Assembly: GCA_028873845.1 (NCBI GenBank)
Contig: JAPPNO010000080.1
Location: 1 to 57,922, forward strand
DNA from: Gemmatimonadota bacterium
GTDB lineage: Bacteria; Gemmatimonadota; Gemmatimonadetes; Longimicrobiales; Gaopeijiaceae
Direction of reading: 5' to 3'
DNA length: 57,922 bases
Shown here: positions 54,243 through 57,922 of the stretch, one piece after another
Numbering within the stretch: position 1 is the first letter of the stretch
Layout: each line of letters begins with the position of its first letter
The notes under the pieces: generated by a model
The model's input: the letters and a program-made list of their open reading frames with translations, nothing else
The model's database searches: none
Told to the model about the DNA's origin: nothing
Made by a program: the position numbers and the translations under genes

Positions 54243-56042
54243 ATGAATGTGACGTTGCACAGGATCCTGTGGCCGTTTGGCCTGGTTGCCGTCGCGGGTT
54301 GTGGCGACCTGGCGCTGAACCCCGGCCAGAGACCCGCCAAACTCGAACTCACGCCCCAGGACACGCTGATGACCGCGGGCGATGCCGCCCGGTTGGAGAT
54401 CCTGGTCTTCGACAGGGACGACAATCCTCTGCCCGGGCCCCCGTCCTGGGCGCCGCCGACCTGGGAGTGGACGGACTCCGGCGCGGTGGAGATCACGACC
54501 GACGGGCGGCTGCAGACCCACACGGGAGGCGACCTGCGGGTCACGGCCCGCCTGGCCGGGTTGTCCACGTGGACAGGGCTCCGCATCAACCCGAGCAGCA
54601 TCGTGCTCACGGCGTCCTCGATCTACTTCAACCAGGTCATCCAGGAGCCGGAGGGGAGCGTTCCCCTCATAGCGGGGCGCCCGGCGTTTATGCGGATCTT
54701 CGCCACCGGCGACGAGGTCAGCTTCTACCAGCTGAGCGTGCGCGCGGAACTGTACCGGGACGGCGAAGTCGTGCAATCCGCCGTAATGCCCTCGCGATCG
54801 GATGTGCTCCTGAACGAAATCGATGAGAGCACGCTTGACCGGTCCTTCAACATGGAGATACCCGCGGAGCTGATTCATCCGGGTCTCGAGTTCGTCGTGG
54901 AACTGGACACGGAGAACACGGTCCCCAAGGCCCCGGGGAGTGTGACGCGCTATCCGGCCGACGGGGCCACGCCGCTCGACATCATCGAAATGCCCGTCTT
55001 CCAGCAGACGTTCGTGCCCACACTGCTCAACCGGAATCCCGATCACCGGGTGTTCAACTGGGTCAAGGACATCGGTCCGGACAGCGACCAGCTGGAGGTC
55101 ACCCGCACGCTCCTTCCCATCGGGGAGATGGAAGTCTTCGTGCACGACACCTTCTACACGGACGCGAATCTCACGACCGACAGCGGATGGCAGGAGTACC
55201 TTCGCGAGGTCCGGGCGGTCTGGAACATGGAAGGGAAGAAGGGCTACTACTACGGCGTCGTGATCGTACCGTCGGGATCCCCCTGGGGCGGCTACGGCTT
55301 CCTCGATGGCACGCATGTGAGCGTCGGTGCGCCGAACCCCGATACCTATGCCCACGAGGTCGGCCACAACATGACGCTTCGGCATGCTCCCTGCGGCGGC
55401 GCCGGCGGGCCCGATCCCAGATTCCCCTCGTCCCATGGCAGCATCGGAAGGTGGGGCTACGACTTCAAGAACAGCCGGCTGATCAGTCCGGGCCAGTACA
55501 AGGATCTCATGGGGTATTGCAGTCCGAACTGGGTCAGCGACTATCACTTCAAGAAGGCGATGGATCACCGGTTGGCGACCAACGAGACGCCGGTCGCGGC
55601 GGCGGCGGCGGAGCAGACACTCATGCTGTGGGGGAGTGCGAACAGCGACGAGGTGCTCCTGGAACCGGCCTTCCTGGTCGAGGCGGTGCCCGATGTGCCG
55701 GTGGGGGGCGGCGCGTGGCGGCTGACGGGGGTCGGGCCGGGCGGTGAGCGTCGCTTCGACTTCGGGTTCACGCCGAGCGCGGTCGATCACGGCGGTGCCA
55801 GCTTCATGTTCAACGTCCCCTACGACCCGGAGCGGGACGGGGCACTCGAGAGCGTGGTCCTGTCGGGTCCCGGCGGCGAAGCCACCCTGAGTCGGTCGGG
55901 CAAGCCGCCGATGGCGATCATTCGCAACCGCGCAAACGGGCAGGTGCGGGCGATCCTGCGCGATTGGGCGGGCGGCTTCACCCGCGTCGCCGGCGACGTC
56001 GAGATCATGGTCAGCGATGGTTTGCCGGGAGGTGGAAGCTGA
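54243..56042 (+). CDS. Metzincin-like zinc metalloprotease lipoprotein, copy 2
   Basis: A 599-residue paralog of copy 1 from ATG 54243 (AAGGAG 9 nt upstream). Lipobox VAGC (Cys20), Ig-like domain (PQDTLMTAGDAARLEILVFD ... GLRINP), zinc motif HEVGHNMTLRHAPC at His371, Glu372, His375, His381, the Met-turn KDLMGYCSPNWVSDYHFKKAM and the same C-terminal domain (DGALESVVLSGPGGEATLSRSG). The zinc motif starts at the same residue number as in copy 1, so the duplication kept length. The Gly position is Thr. A 280-nt gap without a gene separates it from the barrel gene; its own stop overlaps copy 3. Confidence 0.82.
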   Translation: MNVTLHRILWPFGLVAVAGCGDLALNPGQRPAKLELTPQDTLMTAGDAARLEILVFDRDDNPLPGPPSWAPPTWEWTDSGAVEITTDGRLQTHTGGDLRVTARLAGLSTWTGLRINPSSIVLTASSIYFNQVIQEPEGSVPLIAGRPAFMRIFATGDEVSFYQLSVRAELYRDGEVVQSAVMPSRSDVLLNEIDESTLDRSFNMEIPAELIHPGLEFVVELDTENTVPKAPGSVTRYPADGATPLDIIEMPVFQQTFVPTLLNRNPDHRVFNWVKDIGPDSDQLEVTRTLLPIGEMEVFVHDTFYTDANLTTDSGWQEYLREVRAVWNMEGKKGYYYGVVIVPSGSPWGGYGFLDGTHVSVGAPNPDTYAHEVGHNMTLRHAPCGGAGGPDPRFPSSHGSIGRWGYDFKNSRLISPGQYKDLMGYCSPNWVSDYHFKKAMDHRLATNETPVAAAAAEQTLMLWGSANSDEVLLEPAFLVEAVPDVPVGGGAWRLTGVGPGGERRFDFGFTPSAVDHGGASFMFNVPYDPERDGALESVVLSGPGGEATLSRSGKPPMAIIRNRANGQVRAILRDWAGGFTRVAGDVEIMVSDGLPGGGS

Positions 56043-57871
56043 ACGCTCGGCGGCGGGTTGTCCGCGGCCTGTCCGGAACGCTGTTTGTGGTTCTGGCGTT
56101 GGCCTCCGGCGCGTGCAGCGACCTCGCGCTCAAGCCGGACCGCATTCCCTCGTTTCTGGTGATCTCGCCCGCGGATACGCTTTTGCGCGTGGGGGACACC
56201 GTTCAGTACCGGATGACGGTCCTGGACCAGGACAGCGTGGTGATGGACGACGTTCCCGATTGGGTCCAGCCGCTGTGGACCACCCGGATACCCTGGGCCG
56301 TGTACATGACGGAGGACGGGCGGGCGGAGGCCGCCGTTCACACCGAGACGGAGGTACGCGTCTCATTCGCCGGCGTGAAGGCACGGACCCGTCTCAGGGT
56401 CAATCCGGATGAGCTTACGGTCACGGCGGCCGCGTACACATTGACACAGGGTGTCCAGAACGAGGAGGGCAGCGTGCCGCTCATTGCGGGCCGGGCCGCC
56501 TTCCTCCGGGTGTTCGTTACCGGTGACATGCCCAGCTTCTACCAGCCGCGCGTGAGAGCGTCGTTCTACCATGGTGGCCGGCTGGCACATCGAGTGGAGA
56601 TGACCCTGGATTGGGACCGGCTGCCGACCGGAGTGGAGGAGGGTCGCCTGGACCGGTCGTTCAATGCCCGGATTCCGGGAGGCGCCATCAACCCCGGCAC
56701 CACGATGGTGATCGAGGTGGACCCGGAAGGGGTGATCCCGCACACGACCGAGAGCCGTTTGAGAGTGCCTGCGCAGGGAAGCATCGCACTCGATGTGCGC
56801 AGGCTGAACCGCCTGGACCTCACCGTGGTGCCGGTCGTGGTCGCGTCGGATACGGTGTCGGACCAGCTTGCCTTCGACTGGGCGGAGGAGCTGGCGGCCG
56901 GTGGCGATGACCTGCGGCTGACCCGCTCCGTGCTCCCCATCGGAAGCATGGCCGTGCGGGTCCACGAAGGCGTGGTGACGAACGCGGATCTGACCACGGG
57001 GATCGGATGGGGCGATCTCCTGGAAGAGATCACGCTGCTGCGCGTCAGCGAGGGGTCGCAGGGTTACTACTACGGGGCGGTCGCGCCCATCCCGGGTAGC
57101 CGGTGGAGCGGCCTGGCCGTCGTCGCGTTTCCGGTGGCGGTGGGTATCGCGTCCGGGGGGACGCTCGCGCACGAGCTGGGCCACAATCAGGGCCTTCAAC
57201 ATGCGCCCTGCGGGGGGACGGGGGGGGCGGACGAGGACTACCCGTACGAGGGCGGAGTCACGGGAGTGTGGGGCTATGACATGCACGCCGACCGTCTGGT
57301 GAACCCGTTTCTCTACAAGGACGTGATGGGGTATTGCACGCCCAACTGGGTCAGCGACTACCACTTCAAGCGAGCCATGGGCTTTCGCGAAACCCGGGAG
57401 AGCGGGTTGGTCGGACCACCGCCCGCGGCCGCGGCAGGGGTCGGCACGGGCCGGACATTGCTGCTTTGGGGCAGCACGGGTGACCTGGGACTGGAGCTGG
57501 AGCCCGCCTTCCTGACCGACCTCCCCGTCACGCTCCCGGAAGCCGGGGGACCCTATCGCCTGGAAGGTCTGGGACCGGCCGGGCAGCGCCGTTTCTCGTT
57601 CAGCTTCGCCCCCCGTGAAACCGAGTTCGGCGGCGGGAGCTTCCTCTTCGCGGTGCCCTATGAACCCTCACGGGACGGGGAGCTGGAGCGGGTTGTGCTC
57701 TCCGGGCCGGAAGGGTTCTTCGCCCTGGAGCATTTCGGCACGCCGCCGATGGCCATGATCACCGACCGAAAGACCGGACGGGTGCGCGGGGTGCTGCGCG
57801 ATTGGAGCGGCGGCTACGATTTCGTCGATGGCGACATCGACATCGTGATCAGCGAGGGCCTGCCGCACTGA
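56039..57871 (+). CDS. Metzincin-like zinc metalloprotease lipoprotein, copy 3, probable CTG start
   Basis: A 610-residue paralog. No ATG, GTG or TTG lies at a sensible place: the only usable start that preserves the Arg-rich leader (NARRRVVRGLSGTLFVVLALASGAC, read in two parts) is CTG 56039, which overlaps the preceding stop as CTGA behind GGGAGGTGG. The lipobox Cys is residue 26. The zinc site is HELGHNQGLQHAPC (His378, Glu379, His382, His388) and, unlike the other copies, keeps the metzincin Gly. The Met-turn is KDVMGYCTPNWVSDYHFKRAM. The C-terminal domain is conserved (GGPYRLEGLGPAGQ, DGELERVVLSGPEG). It ends one base before a convergent tRNA gene. Confidence 0.78.
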   Translation: MNARRRVVRGLSGTLFVVLALASGACSDLALKPDRIPSFLVISPADTLLRVGDTVQYRMTVLDQDSVVMDDVPDWVQPLWTTRIPWAVYMTEDGRAEAAVHTETEVRVSFAGVKARTRLRVNPDELTVTAAAYTLTQGVQNEEGSVPLIAGRAAFLRVFVTGDMPSFYQPRVRASFYHGGRLAHRVEMTLDWDRLPTGVEEGRLDRSFNARIPGGAINPGTTMVIEVDPEGVIPHTTESRLRVPAQGSIALDVRRLNRLDLTVVPVVVASDTVSDQLAFDWAEELAAGGDDLRLTRSVLPIGSMAVRVHEGVVTNADLTTGIGWGDLLEEITLLRVSEGSQGYYYGAVAPIPGSRWSGLAVVAFPVAVGIASGGTLAHELGHNQGLQHAPCGGTGGADEDYPYEGGVTGVWGYDMHADRLVNPFLYKDVMGYCTPNWVSDYHFKRAMGFRETRESGLVGPPPAAAAGVGTGRTLLLWGSTGDLGLELEPAFLTDLPVTLPEAGGPYRLEGLGPAGQRRFSFSFAPRETEFGGGSFLFAVPYEPSRDGELERVVLSGPEGFFALEHFGTPPMAMITDRKTGRVRGVLRDWSGGYDFVDGDIDIVISEGLPH

Positions 57872-57872
57872 G

Positions 57873-57922
57873 TCGGGACGGCCGGATTCGAACCGGCGAC
57901 CCCCTGAACCCCATTCAGGTGC
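57873..57922 (-). tRNA. tRNA-Pro(GGG), 5' part beyond the window edge
   Basis: The reverse strand shows the 3' two-thirds of a tRNA: anticodon stem CCTGA/TCAGG around the loop ATGGGGT (anticodon GGG at 57910-57912), variable loop, T arm GCCGG-TTCGAAT-CCGGC, and acceptor CGTCCCG plus discriminator A at 57873. The acceptor end matches bacterial tRNA-Pro. CCA is not encoded. The D arm and 5' acceptor strand lie outside the window. Confidence 0.9.

Noticed and set aside
1-57922. Searched for transposases, integrases, phage genes, rRNA and CRISPR arrays
   Set aside because: No such gene or repeat structure was found in the window.

Overview
The window is a 57.9 kb, very GC-rich chromosomal stretch, densely packed with about 35 protein genes and one partial tRNA. 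Many products are secreted or lipid-anchored: VPS10/sortilin-type propeller proteins, two prolyl-oligopeptidase-family (S9) peptidases, gamma-glutamyltransferases, a DUF2911 protein, DUF1080/sugar-epimerase genes and an outer-membrane barrel protein ending in Phe. This mix suggests a Gram-negative heterotroph, most likely Gemmatimonadota. That is inferred from gene content; there is no rRNA marker. I saw no insertion sequence, prophage or CRISPR array.

Layout. 1-1.4 kb: a partial winged-helix-like gene (-) and a frameshifted unknown gene. 1.9-7.1 kb: a giant surface protein with ten FN3 repeats fused to a C-terminal barrel, followed by a clear intrinsic terminator. 7.3-11.9 kb: S9 peptidase, lipoprotein, and mtnA behind an AT-rich operator. 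12.1-14.1 kb (-): DUF2911 protein and a PQQ-type sugar/sorbosone dehydrogenase-like lipoprotein. 14.3-23 kb (+): a MazF remnant, gamma-glutamyltransferase with an overlapping methyltransferase, amidohydrolase, a large Asp-box propeller protein with dockerin-like tail, lipoprotein and aldo/keto reductase. 24-32 kb: SRPBCC-SnoaL fusion, small membrane protein, MATE exporter, second S9 peptidase with second gamma-glutamyltransferase, cyanophycinase-like S51 peptidase. 32-42 kb: DUF697 protein, 1065-aa sortilin-like protein, double TonB-C lipoprotein, NHL propeller, a broken membrane gene, M20 peptidase, a gene fragment resembling the broken gene, an ABC membrane domain without ATPase, and a small exported protein.

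42.2-45.9 kb: a P1 aminopeptidase overlapping a Na+/solute symporter, then trans-3-hydroxy-L-proline dehydratase. Between the last two is a 15-mer that also occurs, with one mismatch, upstream of mtnA. 46-51.4 kb: a likely 3-keto-sugar cluster (two TIM-barrel epimerases, MFS transporter, Gfo/Idh/MocA oxidoreductase, DUF1080 hydrolase). 51.6-57.9 kb: an array of three paralogous ~600-aa metzincin-like lipoproteins plus a small barrel protein; the third appears to start at CTG in a CTGA overlap. A tRNA-Pro(GGG) runs off the right edge.

Taken together, the peptidases, transferases, transporters and hydroxyproline dehydratase point to extracellular protein/peptide scavenging, perhaps of collagen-like material, beside a glycoside branch using 3-keto intermediates. 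The metzincin array is the best candidate for an undescribed system. All functions are read from sequence by eye; no database search was run.
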